The position numbers and the translations under genes are program-made. DNA of 54,162 bases. Source: an uncultured Eubacteriales bacterium. Lineage in GTDB: Bacteria > Bacillota > Clostridia > Christensenellales > CAG-138. The notes under the pieces were generated by a model. It was not told the DNA's origin, made no database searches, and saw only the letters and a list, made by a program, of their open reading frames with translations. The DNA lies in contig UQRU01000005.1 in assembly GCA_900543475.1 (NCBI GenBank), positions 1 to 54,162 of the forward strand, read 5' to 3'. Positions 22,324 through 30,987 of this stretch are shown here, one piece after another. Numbering within the stretch: position 1 is the stretch's first letter; each line of letters starts with the position of its first letter.

Positions 22324-24387
22324 ATGCTGCGATCCAGGAACCTGGACGACCAGACCTTTGCGGATATCATGGAATATGCCTTGGGGCGTCTGCCCTGGCT
22401 TTGCCCCGCCTGGACGGATCATAACGCCCATGACCCAGGCATAACCATTTTGGAGCTGATGGCCTGGTATAAGGAAATGCAGCAATACCACATGAACGTG
22501 GTGACGGAGGAGCTCAAGCAGAAGTTCCTCAAGCTCCTGGGCGTGGTCCCTGCGCCGGCCCAGCCGGCGGCTTGCCTGGTCCGCCCATCCTGGGAGGAAG
22601 GGCAAGAATATCCCCTGTTGACCCGGCTGGAAAATGGGGAAGGGATCTGTTTTGAGTTACAGGAGCCTGCAAAAGCGGGAGGCCAGGTGACGGCCATCTA
22701 CCTGAACGGGCCCCAGGGTGCCCAGGATATGACCGGCATCATGGGGCAGCCAGGCATCACCATATGGCCCTTCCTCTCCCGAAAGGGGGGCGGCCAACTG
22801 ATCATCGGCATCTCCGGGGAAGAACGGGTCATGCGCCTATGGTTCCAGGTGGACGATAAGCGGCCGGTGGATCGGAACCCCTTCGCCCCAGGTCAGGCGG
22901 CCCCCCGGACGTTGGCATGGCGGTGCAGCGGCTTGGACGCTTTGCCCCAGGTCCAGGATGAGACCCATGGTTTGAGCCATAGCGGCTTTATCACCTTTAC
23001 CTTCCCGGAAGGCTTTGGGGAAAGCGACGGCGGCTGCGGGTTGCCCTTGCGCCGGTATTTGACGGTGGAGGAGACCTGCCATGGCTGCGAAGAGGACGTG
23101 CGGCTCAGCCAGGTATCCGCAGGTTGGTTCCGCTGCCGCCAGCAGGAGACCTGGGCGAGATATAGCTGGTACAGGATCGGACCGGAAGAGACCACCCTCC
23201 TTTTGCAGGATGGGGTGTCCCAGGCCGGCGGGGTCTACCTGTTCCTTCGGGAGGAAGCAGGGCTAAAGGCGGCGGAATGGGAGCAGCGGCTTACGCCGGA
23301 AGGACTGGCGGTGACCGTGCAGGGCGCAGGGAGCGTGCAGGACGGCCAAGACAACCTGTTGGTGGTGAGCCAGGACGCCCTAAGATATAACCGGCTGCTG
23401 TATCCCTCCGCCGGTTTGCCCAATATGGCGGTTGAATTGGATCTGGGAGGCAGGCAGGTATTGCCGGAGACCTTGGCCTTGGTTTGCGATACCCGCTGCC
23501 AGGATGGCCAGGTGCGGCCCCGGCTGTGGCGGTATGTAACGGACTTGTCCGCCTGCGGCCCCCGGGATCTGGCGTTTACCTTTGACCCGGCAGGGGAACA
23601 GCTGCTCTTCGGGGATGGCGCCCATGGGGCGGTGCCCCCCCGGGGAGAGCAGGGGATAATGATCGCCTCCATGGCCCTGTCCTATTGCAGCGGGGGCAAT
23701 GTACCGGAGAATTGCGGCCTTATCTTCGCGGACGGCAGCCCCGGGGACAACCGGGCGGCTGTAGGCGGCCGGGAGGCCCAGAGCTTACAGGAGGCGGCTA
23801 CGGCCTTCCTCCATTCCATGGAGGATACGTATAAGTGCGTGTCCCAGGCGGATTATGAGCGCCTGGCCCTAGCTACGCCGGGGCTGCGGGTGGCCCAGGC
23901 CAAGGCCATTGCCGGGTTTGACCCGGATGAGCCCACGGGCCATAGCCGGATCCCGGTGGTCACGGTGGTGGTACGGCCCTGGAGCGCCCAGGAACGGCCC
24001 ATGCCGGACGCAGCCTTTATGGCGGCGATCCAGGCCCAGCTGGAGCGATACCGGCCGGTATGCACCAGCGTGAAGGTGGTGCCCCCCCAATATGTGCCGG
24101 TGGGGATAAGCCTGCAGGTACGGGGCCGGGGCCCCGGCCTGGAAGCAGCCATCCGGAAGCAGGTGGAGGCGTACCTGGAAACGGGCCGGCAGGGCCGGGC
24201 CATTGGAGATCCAGTGGTCAAGGACGACCTGATGGCGGAATTGATGTCCCTGGATGGGGTGATGCAGGTGGAGCGGCTGGAGCTAAGGGCCCTGCGGCCT
24301 GACTGCTACGAGGACCCCCGGGGAGATCTGCGGCTCAAGCAGAACGCCATCGCCTACCTGGGCTCCCTGGACTTACAGACCCGCTAG
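22324..24387 (+). CDS. Second baseplate J-like protein (Afp12-like)
   Basis: A 687-aa baseplate protein. The N-terminal part WTDHNAHDPGITILELMAWY is the same TDPG/LTILE signature as in the previous protein. The C-terminal half has the J core (DGAHGAVPPRGEQGIMIASM; a CVSQADYERLALATPG region). Pairs of J proteins form wedge heterodimers in Afp and PVC. A GGAGG lies 9 nt before the ATG. Confidence 0.88.
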   Translation: MLRSRNLDDQTFADIMEYALGRLPWLCPAWTDHNAHDPGITILELMAWYKEMQQYHMNVVTEELKQKFLKLLGVVPAPAQPAACLVRPSWEEGQEYPLLTRLENGEGICFELQEPAKAGGQVTAIYLNGPQGAQDMTGIMGQPGITIWPFLSRKGGGQLIIGISGEERVMRLWFQVDDKRPVDRNPFAPGQAAPRTLAWRCSGLDALPQVQDETHGLSHSGFITFTFPEGFGESDGGCGLPLRRYLTVEETCHGCEEDVRLSQVSAGWFRCRQQETWARYSWYRIGPEETTLLLQDGVSQAGGVYLFLREEAGLKAAEWEQRLTPEGLAVTVQGAGSVQDGQDNLLVVSQDALRYNRLLYPSAGLPNMAVELDLGGRQVLPETLALVCDTRCQDGQVRPRLWRYVTDLSACGPRDLAFTFDPAGEQLLFGDGAHGAVPPRGEQGIMIASMALSYCSGGNVPENCGLIFADGSPGDNRAAVGGREAQSLQEAATAFLHSMEDTYKCVSQADYERLALATPGLRVAQAKAIAGFDPDEPTGHSRIPVVTVVVRPWSAQERPMPDAAFMAAIQAQLERYRPVCTSVKVVPPQYVPVGISLQVRGRGPGLEAAIRKQVEAYLETGRQGRAIGDPVVKDDLMAELMSLDGVMQVERLELRALRPDCYEDPRGDLRLKQNAIAYLGSLDLQTR

Positions 24388-24407
24388 GGGCCGCATAGGA
24401 GGAAAGG

Positions 24408-25526
24408 ATGAAAAGGCTTCAACGACAGCTTGTGCTGAACAAAGCGGAGGATTGGCGCGCCGCCTATTGCTGGGGGGTGGTCCCCGAAGGGGATAGCCTG
24501 ACCCTGGCGCCGGGCGCCAGGCGCGGGGTCATTTGCCTATGGGGTCTGGATAGCGGGGAAAAGGGGTTTTCCTGGGGCCGGGTGTCCTTGGACTGCCGGC
24601 TGGCCCAGGATAGCCTGATCCGCACCCGGGCCTATGCGGCGGATGTGGCTCCCTATGGGGATTATCCCACCATGGAAGCGTATCTTGCCAGCCTTGCCCC
24701 CGGTTCCCCGGAGGCGGAAGAGGCCCTGGAGGCCCTGTTTATACCCGCAGGAGAGGGCGATGATTTTTACATCGACCAAAGCGGCCGCTATCTGTGGCTG
24801 ATGCTGGAATTTTTTGCCTCCGGGCCTGCGCCCGGGCTAGAGGCCCTGCGGCTGCATATGGCTGGGGATCACATGTTGGATTATCTGCCGGCCATCTACC
24901 GGGAAGGCGGGGATTTTACAAAACGCTTCCTTTCCATCTTCGACAGCATTATGATGGATATGGAGCAGGCGATCTACGACTTGCCCGCCCGGTTCGACTA
25001 TGAGAACACCACGGGCGCCATGCTGGAATATCTGGCGGACTGGATGTGCGTGGAGGCGGAGGAAGGCGGGGGTGAAACCCTGGCGGATCGGATCCGTACC
25101 GCCCAGGCGGATTATGAAAGCCTGTATACGGTGGCGGGGATCAAACGCTCAGTAAAACGGCTCACCGGCCGGGAACCCTTGCTCATCGAAAGCGCGGACG
25201 TGGACCCCAACCGGCCGGATTGCGCCAATTCCGCCCTATACCGGCGGCTGTACGGGGAAAACCCCTATCAGTTTTTCATCCTGCTGCCGGAGGACGCCTT
25301 TTGCAGCAGAGCCCAAATGGAGACCTTTTTGGAACGGATGCAGCGCCTGATCCCGGCGGGCACGGAATTTGAACTGGTGCTGCTCAAACGATGCGTACAA
25401 TTGGACCGGCATACCTACCTGGGGGTCAATACCATGGTAAGCGATTATGTCCCGGTTGTAATAGATGAAAACACCACCATCCACTATGACACTATGATCG
25501 GAGGAAACAAAGTTGAAGGACGTTAG
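24408..25526 (+). CDS. Tail protein I (baseplate wedge)
   Basis: A 372-aa gpI-type baseplate protein. The motif LDYLPAIYREGGDFTKRFL near residue 161 and the following acidic helix are diagnostic of CIS tail protein I. The N-terminal 150 residues are less conserved. It follows two J genes, the order seen in P2 (J, I). It overlaps the next gene by 14 bp. Confidence 0.87.
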   Translation: MKRLQRQLVLNKAEDWRAAYCWGVVPEGDSLTLAPGARRGVICLWGLDSGEKGFSWGRVSLDCRLAQDSLIRTRAYAADVAPYGDYPTMEAYLASLAPGSPEAEEALEALFIPAGEGDDFYIDQSGRYLWLMLEFFASGPAPGLEALRLHMAGDHMLDYLPAIYREGGDFTKRFLSIFDSIMMDMEQAIYDLPARFDYENTTGAMLEYLADWMCVEAEEGGGETLADRIRTAQADYESLYTVAGIKRSVKRLTGREPLLIESADVDPNRPDCANSALYRRLYGENPYQFFILLPEDAFCSRAQMETFLERMQRLIPAGTEFELVLLKRCVQLDRHTYLGVNTMVSDYVPVVIDENTTIHYDTMIGGNKVEGR

Positions 25527-27282
25527 CTTTTTCCCCATGGAGCGAAACCGGTATTTCTATGGAAAGCTGCTTACGGTGCGGGATTTTGAGGCGGAGCAGA
25601 ATTATGCAAGCGCAAAGCGCCGCCTGGTCAACCGTGTGGTGCATGGCGCGGGCGTGGTGTGCGGCCTGGGTGTGAGCCGCAGCGACGATACCACCTTGCT
25701 CATCGGCAGCGGCATGGCCCTGGACTATCTGGGCCGGGAGGTGGTCATCGAAGAGCCCCTGGTACGGCGGCTGGAGATGATCGAAGGCTATGGGTCGCTC
25801 AAGGACCAGGCGGACGCATACCTGTGCCTGGCTTACGATGAAACGGATACGGAGCCGGTAAACGCGGTGGGCTCGGATACGGGCGCCACCAGCCAGTTTA
25901 ACATGACCCGGGAGGGCTACAAGCTGTACTTCTCCGCACAGCCGCCGGAATACCGGGGCCTATTGGAGACCATGGGCCGGGAAAACGTGCGAATCCTCTA
26001 CGGGGACAACGGCCTGAGCCTGGTGTTCTTTGCGGACGGGGCCGTATGCGGCGGGGATGAATTCACCGTGGGCATGCTGGTGGTCAAAAACGAAAAGACC
26101 CCGCCGGTGCAGTTTACCCTGGAAGGGGAATGCGGCATTGTGGACAGCGAGGATGGCCGGATCAGCCTGAGCTATACCGAAAGCCCGGAGGAAAGCCGCA
26201 ACGTGCTGACCACCACCTTCCGGGTCAAGGCCCAGGGGCTTACGGATATGGTAGCCCCCCTGTTCCCCAATGGCGCGGAGCTGACCATTGAGATGGGGGG
26301 CCATACCTATAAAAACATGCTGGAGATCCCGGCGGAGATCGCCCTTTGCGCAGACCGGGCGGCATACCTGGATTTGAAGCATCAAAAGGATGACCTGAGC
26401 CAGCACCTGAAGGGCCGGGAGACCCCTATCTACCTGGCCAAGCTGGAGCTGATCCAGTCCACGGACCGGGTATTCCTGGGGCATGTGACCAACCTGCCCT
26501 TTGAACAGCGGCTGGATCGGGACCGGGCGGCCCAGGCGGCGGGCCAGGACCGGCTGGAGGTGACCACCTCGGTGGAATCCCTGGAGTTCTGGCAAAAGCC
26601 GGACGTGAAGGCCAGCTATTCCCAGAACGAAAATGCGTTGCATCTGGCATTCGGCATTCCGTCGCCGGAGCTGTACGATTATACCACCAGCCACGGCATC
26701 GTGGATATCGCCATGCCGGGGGGCATCAAGGTAAACGGCCGGTATATGTCCGAGGAGATCCCCCACGGCTTGGGGCCGGGGAACGTGGAAGTGCGGCTGG
26801 CGGTGGAATTTGAAAACGACGGAGAGGCCCACCTGTTCGGCAACAGCGAGGTGTTCCGCTCCAAGAATAGCCCCATCGCAGCCCCCTGGGTGGAGACGGC
26901 GGCGGTGGTGTATCCGGGCAAAGGAACCATGCGGATCGGCGTATGGCTCCACGACAACGTGGAAGGCAACCGGGTGCGCATCCATTATTACGCCCAGAAG
27001 CCCGAACGGGATACCAAGCGGCTGCTGGAGAACCGGCAGGTGCGGGTGAGCATCGTGCCGGAGGTATCCAGGCTGGAGAAGCGGGAGCAGATGCGCTTCA
27101 AGGCGGTGGTACAGGGCAGCGAGGATAAGGGCGTGATCTGGACGGTGAAGGACGCCGGCGGCGGCGCCATCGACCAGAACGGCATCTACCAGGCGCCGGA
27201 GGCCCAGGGCACCTATGAGATCGTGGCCACGGCCAGCGCGGATGAAAGCGTGGCGGCCAGCGCCTATGTGATTGTGGAATAG
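25513..27282 (+). CDS. Conserved CIS baseplate/tail-associated protein with Ig-like tail
   Basis: A 589-aa protein starting at TTG 25513, with GGAGG 8 nt upstream. The N-terminal block FPMERNRYFYGKLLTVRDFE, then RRLVNRVVHGAGVVCGLGV, is a recurring signature of an unnamed family in extracellular CIS loci (recalled). The middle is rich in beta strands. Residues about 505-589 look like a bacterial Ig-like domain (MRFKAVVQGSEDKGVIWTV; TYEIVATASADESVAASAYV). A decoration or fibre-like role at the baseplate is inference. Confidence 0.75.
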   Translation: MKDVSFFPMERNRYFYGKLLTVRDFEAEQNYASAKRRLVNRVVHGAGVVCGLGVSRSDDTTLLIGSGMALDYLGREVVIEEPLVRRLEMIEGYGSLKDQADAYLCLAYDETDTEPVNAVGSDTGATSQFNMTREGYKLYFSAQPPEYRGLLETMGRENVRILYGDNGLSLVFFADGAVCGGDEFTVGMLVVKNEKTPPVQFTLEGECGIVDSEDGRISLSYTESPEESRNVLTTTFRVKAQGLTDMVAPLFPNGAELTIEMGGHTYKNMLEIPAEIALCADRAAYLDLKHQKDDLSQHLKGRETPIYLAKLELIQSTDRVFLGHVTNLPFEQRLDRDRAAQAAGQDRLEVTTSVESLEFWQKPDVKASYSQNENALHLAFGIPSPELYDYTTSHGIVDIAMPGGIKVNGRYMSEEIPHGLGPGNVEVRLAVEFENDGEAHLFGNSEVFRSKNSPIAAPWVETAAVVYPGKGTMRIGVWLHDNVEGNRVRIHYYAQKPERDTKRLLENRQVRVSIVPEVSRLEKREQMRFKAVVQGSEDKGVIWTVKDAGGGAIDQNGIYQAPEAQGTYEIVATASADESVAASAYVIVE

Positions 27283-27313
27283 ACCAAAGAGCAAGGGAGA
27301 AAGGGGTTATGCT

Positions 27314-28063
27314 GTGGACGCGATCCTGATCCGTTCCAGATATAAGGTGACCCATATCCAACACGCCCAGGACCAGTATGCGGCCCTGATGGCCGTGGAT
27401 CTGGAAAGCCGGGACAAACGGGAATACCTGCTGAACGTATATGAGGGGCAGCTGGTCAAAACCTATGTGGACAGCTTTGACCGGCTGCGCCACTGCCTGG
27501 CCTACCATGGGATATTTATGGATAAGGGCAGCCTGGTGGCGGTGTTCGACGCGGTGGACGGCGCCCCCATCGACCAGGTATTTTATAAGGGCGCGCAGGT
27601 AAGCTGGCAAGAACGGGTGGACGCGGCCCAGGCCCTGTTCCACTTGGGATTGTCCATATCGGACTATCCGCCGGAGATCGCCTGCGCAGCCCTGCTCAGC
27701 GATAACCTGCGGTTTTGGCCCAAGGAGGGCAGGCTGGAGGTCCAATACCAGGTGCGGCCCATGGAGGATATGAATCCCCGGGAAGAAGCCCTGCTTTTGA
27801 TGGATCAGATCAAAAAGGTATTGCTCCGCCGCTTTAGCTCGCCAAAGGCAGAGATCCGCTTCTTGGATAGCTTGGAAGAGCAGGCGTTTTTGACGCCGGT
27901 GGCCCTATATAGCCATTGGCTGCGGGCCAAGGAAGGGATCATCAGGGATTATGAAGCCCTGGAGGCAAAATCCTCCCTACAGCGGGCCCTGTACCTGTGC
28001 TTCCAGAACCTGGGCAGATGGTGCAAGCGGCTGTGGAAAAAGAGAAAGGGACGCAAAGCATGA
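27314..28063 (+). CDS. Pseudokinase-like protein in the CIS operon
   Basis: A 249-aa protein from GTG 27314 (AAGGGG 7 nt upstream). I see a worn protein-kinase outline: FDRLRHCLAYHGIFMDKGSL then VAVFDAVDGAPIDQVF recalls the hinge region. AALLSDNLRFWPKEGRLEV recalls the catalytic-loop Asn and following strand. There is no P-loop, no HRD and no DFG, so catalysis is unlikely. A basic C-terminus (KRLWKKRKGRK) ends the protein and overlaps the next start (ATGA). It may bind the neighbouring membrane protein, which is inference. Confidence 0.6.
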   Translation: MDAILIRSRYKVTHIQHAQDQYAALMAVDLESRDKREYLLNVYEGQLVKTYVDSFDRLRHCLAYHGIFMDKGSLVAVFDAVDGAPIDQVFYKGAQVSWQERVDAAQALFHLGLSISDYPPEIACAALLSDNLRFWPKEGRLEVQYQVRPMEDMNPREEALLLMDQIKKVLLRRFSSPKAEIRFLDSLEEQAFLTPVALYSHWLRAKEGIIRDYEALEAKSSLQRALYLCFQNLGRWCKRLWKKRKGRKA

Positions 28064-30549
28064 GAAATCTTCGCAAGTTTTCGGTTTTCCTGTTGTTCAT
28101 CGCCGTGTTTGGCGTGCTGCTGTACAGCCTGTTTCCGGCGGCGCTGGGGGATATGGCGGAAAACCTGCGCAGCGGCGGCGGGACGCGTACCTTTATCCAG
28201 GCCGTCCAGGGGGCGGACGGGGTGGCCTACGCCCTGGAAGCGGAGCGGGGCGGCGGGTATAGCCTATATGGCGCCAGCGCGGAGGGCCGGGTTTCCGAGC
28301 GGCCCCTTTCCGAGGGCTTGCCCCAGGACTTTTCCGTGGAACAAATTTATGTGGCGAAAAACGGCTGCATTTTATTGGGGCTTTATGAGCGGGCCGGCAT
28401 GGAGCTGACCCGCTATGCCCTGTATGCGGGTTTGCCGGAGCAGCCCTTCCAGCTGCTGCTGGAGGCCCCCCTGTCGGGGATCACCGGGGATCAGCGCCGG
28501 GCCAGCGCCGGGCTGCTGTACGTGACGGCCGATGGAGAGCTGGTGGAACTGGCGGTGCTCCAGGAGGGGGAATACGCCCGCTACACCTTTGACCCCGCCC
28601 AGGGCCAGGGCCTGGTAGCTGCCGGCGCCCTGGGGGAGGAAGAGGTCCAAGCAGCCCAGGCTGCCAACGAGGCAGCCAGGGAGCAGGCCAGGCAGGCCGT
28701 TTCCCTGGCGGGGCTGCCCGGCGCCAGCGTGGCGTGGCTGGCCCCCGATGGGAACGGGGGGGCCTTGGCCCTCCTCTATGAGAGCGGACAGATGTTGCTA
28801 TCGGTATCCTCACAAGGCGGGCATACCGATCTGAGCGCCGGCCTATACCGGCCCCCCTGGCAGAGCGGCCTGGTGCTGGCCCTGCTGGTGGCGGGGGTGC
28901 TGTTCCTATCCTATGGGTTCTACTATCTGGTGTGCGAATATCAGAAGCTATACTTCCCCTTGGTGGTGAAAAACCTGTTGTGGCTGGGGTTGGCAGGCTA
29001 TGTGGCGTTAAGCGCAACGCTGCTGTTTGCCATAGGCCCCAGGTATCGCGCCGGGGCGGAGGAGAATATCCTGGCGGGGCTGGAAGCCCAGGCCGCCCAG
29101 GTGACTGCGGAAGATTCCGCGGGCTTGACCCAAGCCGCCCAGGCCCTGGCCCAGGCGGACGAAGCCTATGGGGATTGCACCTTCCTAAGGTTGGGACCAG
29201 GGGCGGATGGGACCTATGAAGTATTGGCCAGCTCCGGCCCGGAGGCGGCGGGCACATCCCTACAGGCCCCAGGCTTCCTACCAGGGGTGGCGGAGCAGCT
29301 GGCCCTGGCCCGGGAAAAGGGGCAATATGCCGGCCACGCCACATCCGGCGGCATCGGCTATTATTACGCCGTCTGCCTGAAGGCGGAGGGCGGCGCGCTC
29401 TATGTGCGGGTGCAGGATAAGGCTCTGGAGCAGGCGATCCAGGGGGGCATCCTGGAGCTGGGCCTGTATGCCTACGGGGCGGTGGCCCTGGTGGTGGTGC
29501 TGAGCCTGTTGGCCATCGGGGAGGTGGCCCTGGGCGCCCGGCGGGTGACCCGGGGGGTGGACCTGCTGGCGGCAGGGGCGCCCCAGGTACGGGTGGAACA
29601 CCATACCGGAGACGAGATGGAAGCCCTGGCCGCAGCCTTTAACGACCTGAGCGGCGCCTTGGAGGAAAAGAAGGAAAACGCAGCCTTGGCCGGGAACGCG
29701 TATATGCGGTTTGTGCCCAGGCGGCTGGTGGCCCTATTGGGGGTCTCCAACATCGAGCAGGTGGATAAGGATACCAGCGTATCCCAGGAGATCGCCATGA
29801 TGGTGGTGCGCTTCCGCTTCCCGGAGGCAGCCTATCAGCAGGACGCCCAGACCCTGTTCGACAACATTAACGAGGTGTTCGCCCACATCGCCGGCGCCGT
29901 ATCCGGCGGGGGCGGCACCATCTATAACTTTACCCACGACGGCTTTGACGCGGTGTTTGAAAGCGGGCCCCAGGCGGCGGTGGGCGCGGCCGTAGAGGTC
30001 CGGCAAGCCCTTTTAGAGCTCAACGCCCAACGGGAAGCCCGTGGGGATGCGCCGGTGGAGCTGCGGGTGGCCCTGGACCATGGGGTGGCCATGATGGGCG
30101 TAGTAGGCGACGAAGACCGGGTGGTGCCCACGGTGGTATCCGCCTGCCTGAATACCGCCCGCAAGCTGGTGGAACTGGCCCAGGTGCTGGACGCCAACAT
30201 CCTGTGCACCATGGTGGTGGCAGACGCGGCAAAGGATTACAACCTGCGCTATATCGGCAAGAGCCGGGATGGGGACAGCGTGATCCGGGTATACGAGATA
30301 TTCGATGGGGACCCCTATGGGATGCGGTTGGCCAAGGAAAGCGCCCGGGCCTCCTTCAGCGCAGGGATCTATGCCCTGTACAGCGGGGACTATGCCCAGG
30401 CAAAGCGCTTGTTTATGGAAATTGCCCGGCAGCAAGGCGAAGACGGCGTAGCCCGGCATTATCTGTATCTGGCGGACCGGTTTGAAAAACAGCCGCCGGA
30501 TTGGATCGGCCTGAACGGTACGGAACCGGCGGGCAGAAGGGAAGTGTAG
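28060..30549 (+). CDS. Multi-pass HAMP protein with degenerate nucleotide-cyclase domain
   Basis: An 829-aa membrane protein. TM1 spans residues 8-26, then an outside region of about 235 residues, TMs at about 267-291 and 305-325, a second outside region, a TM at 467-490, a HAMP linker and a class III cyclase homology domain (about 550-760). The C-terminus is TPR-like (YALYSGDYAQAKRLFMEIAR). In the cyclase domain the first metal Asp (expected in FxDIxxFT) is missing: the strand reads MMVVRFRFPEA. The second (THDGFDAVF) is kept. Cyclase activity is doubtful, so a sensor or scaffold role is more likely. It is coupled to the upstream gene and embedded among CIS structural genes. Confidence 0.8.
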   Translation: MRNLRKFSVFLLFIAVFGVLLYSLFPAALGDMAENLRSGGGTRTFIQAVQGADGVAYALEAERGGGYSLYGASAEGRVSERPLSEGLPQDFSVEQIYVAKNGCILLGLYERAGMELTRYALYAGLPEQPFQLLLEAPLSGITGDQRRASAGLLYVTADGELVELAVLQEGEYARYTFDPAQGQGLVAAGALGEEEVQAAQAANEAAREQARQAVSLAGLPGASVAWLAPDGNGGALALLYESGQMLLSVSSQGGHTDLSAGLYRPPWQSGLVLALLVAGVLFLSYGFYYLVCEYQKLYFPLVVKNLLWLGLAGYVALSATLLFAIGPRYRAGAEENILAGLEAQAAQVTAEDSAGLTQAAQALAQADEAYGDCTFLRLGPGADGTYEVLASSGPEAAGTSLQAPGFLPGVAEQLALAREKGQYAGHATSGGIGYYYAVCLKAEGGALYVRVQDKALEQAIQGGILELGLYAYGAVALVVVLSLLAIGEVALGARRVTRGVDLLAAGAPQVRVEHHTGDEMEALAAAFNDLSGALEEKKENAALAGNAYMRFVPRRLVALLGVSNIEQVDKDTSVSQEIAMMVVRFRFPEAAYQQDAQTLFDNINEVFAHIAGAVSGGGGTIYNFTHDGFDAVFESGPQAAVGAAVEVRQALLELNAQREARGDAPVELRVALDHGVAMMGVVGDEDRVVPTVVSACLNTARKLVELAQVLDANILCTMVVADAAKDYNLRYIGKSRDGDSVIRVYEIFDGDPYGMRLAKESARASFSAGIYALYSGDYAQAKRLFMEIARQQGEDGVARHYLYLADRFEKQPPDWIGLNGTEPAGRREV

Positions 30550-30552
30550 CAA

Positions 30553-30930
30553 ATGCCCATCAACCCCTTGGACGTAATAGGGAACCAGGTAAAAAGCGCG
30601 GCCCGGAACCAGGTGCGGACGGCCCAGGCGGAGTTCCGCCGGGAGACCAGCATCGTGGGCTATGCCAACGCCCGGATCGGCGCTGCCGCCAAAAAGCTGG
30701 ACCAGGCCCGGAAAAAGCCGGCCAACGCCAGGCGGACGAAGGCGGGGGTCTATGTGCAGGAGCACCCGGCCATCCTGGCCCCGGACGGCTATGTGCGCCG
30801 TTCCCCGGTCCAGCCCCTCCGCGTGGCGCCGGATTATTATAAACGCTTGGCCCGCCGGATCATCGGCGGGGTGGTGGCGGTGGCGATACTTGCAGGCATT
30901 GCAGTGCTGTTGATACAATATTTACTGTAA
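30553..30930 (+). CDS. Small C-terminally membrane-anchored protein
   Basis: A 125-aa protein with a basic, helical N-terminal two thirds (AAAKKLDQARKKPANARR) and one C-terminal transmembrane helix (GGVVAVAILAGIAVLLIQYL). It is tail-anchored, with the soluble part in the cytoplasm by the positive-inside rule. I do not recognise it. It lies 3 bp after the HAMP protein and before the MORN protein, making three consecutive membrane proteins. A role in tethering the CIS to the membrane is inference. Confidence 0.7.
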   Translation: MPINPLDVIGNQVKSAARNQVRTAQAEFRRETSIVGYANARIGAAAKKLDQARKKPANARRTKAGVYVQEHPAILAPDGYVRRSPVQPLRVAPDYYKRLARRIIGGVVAVAILAGIAVLLIQYLL

Positions 30931-30987
30931 TAATCCCCCAAAGGGCCTCGGCCCAGGCAGGATGATCTTTCCAGGGAGGATCCATAC

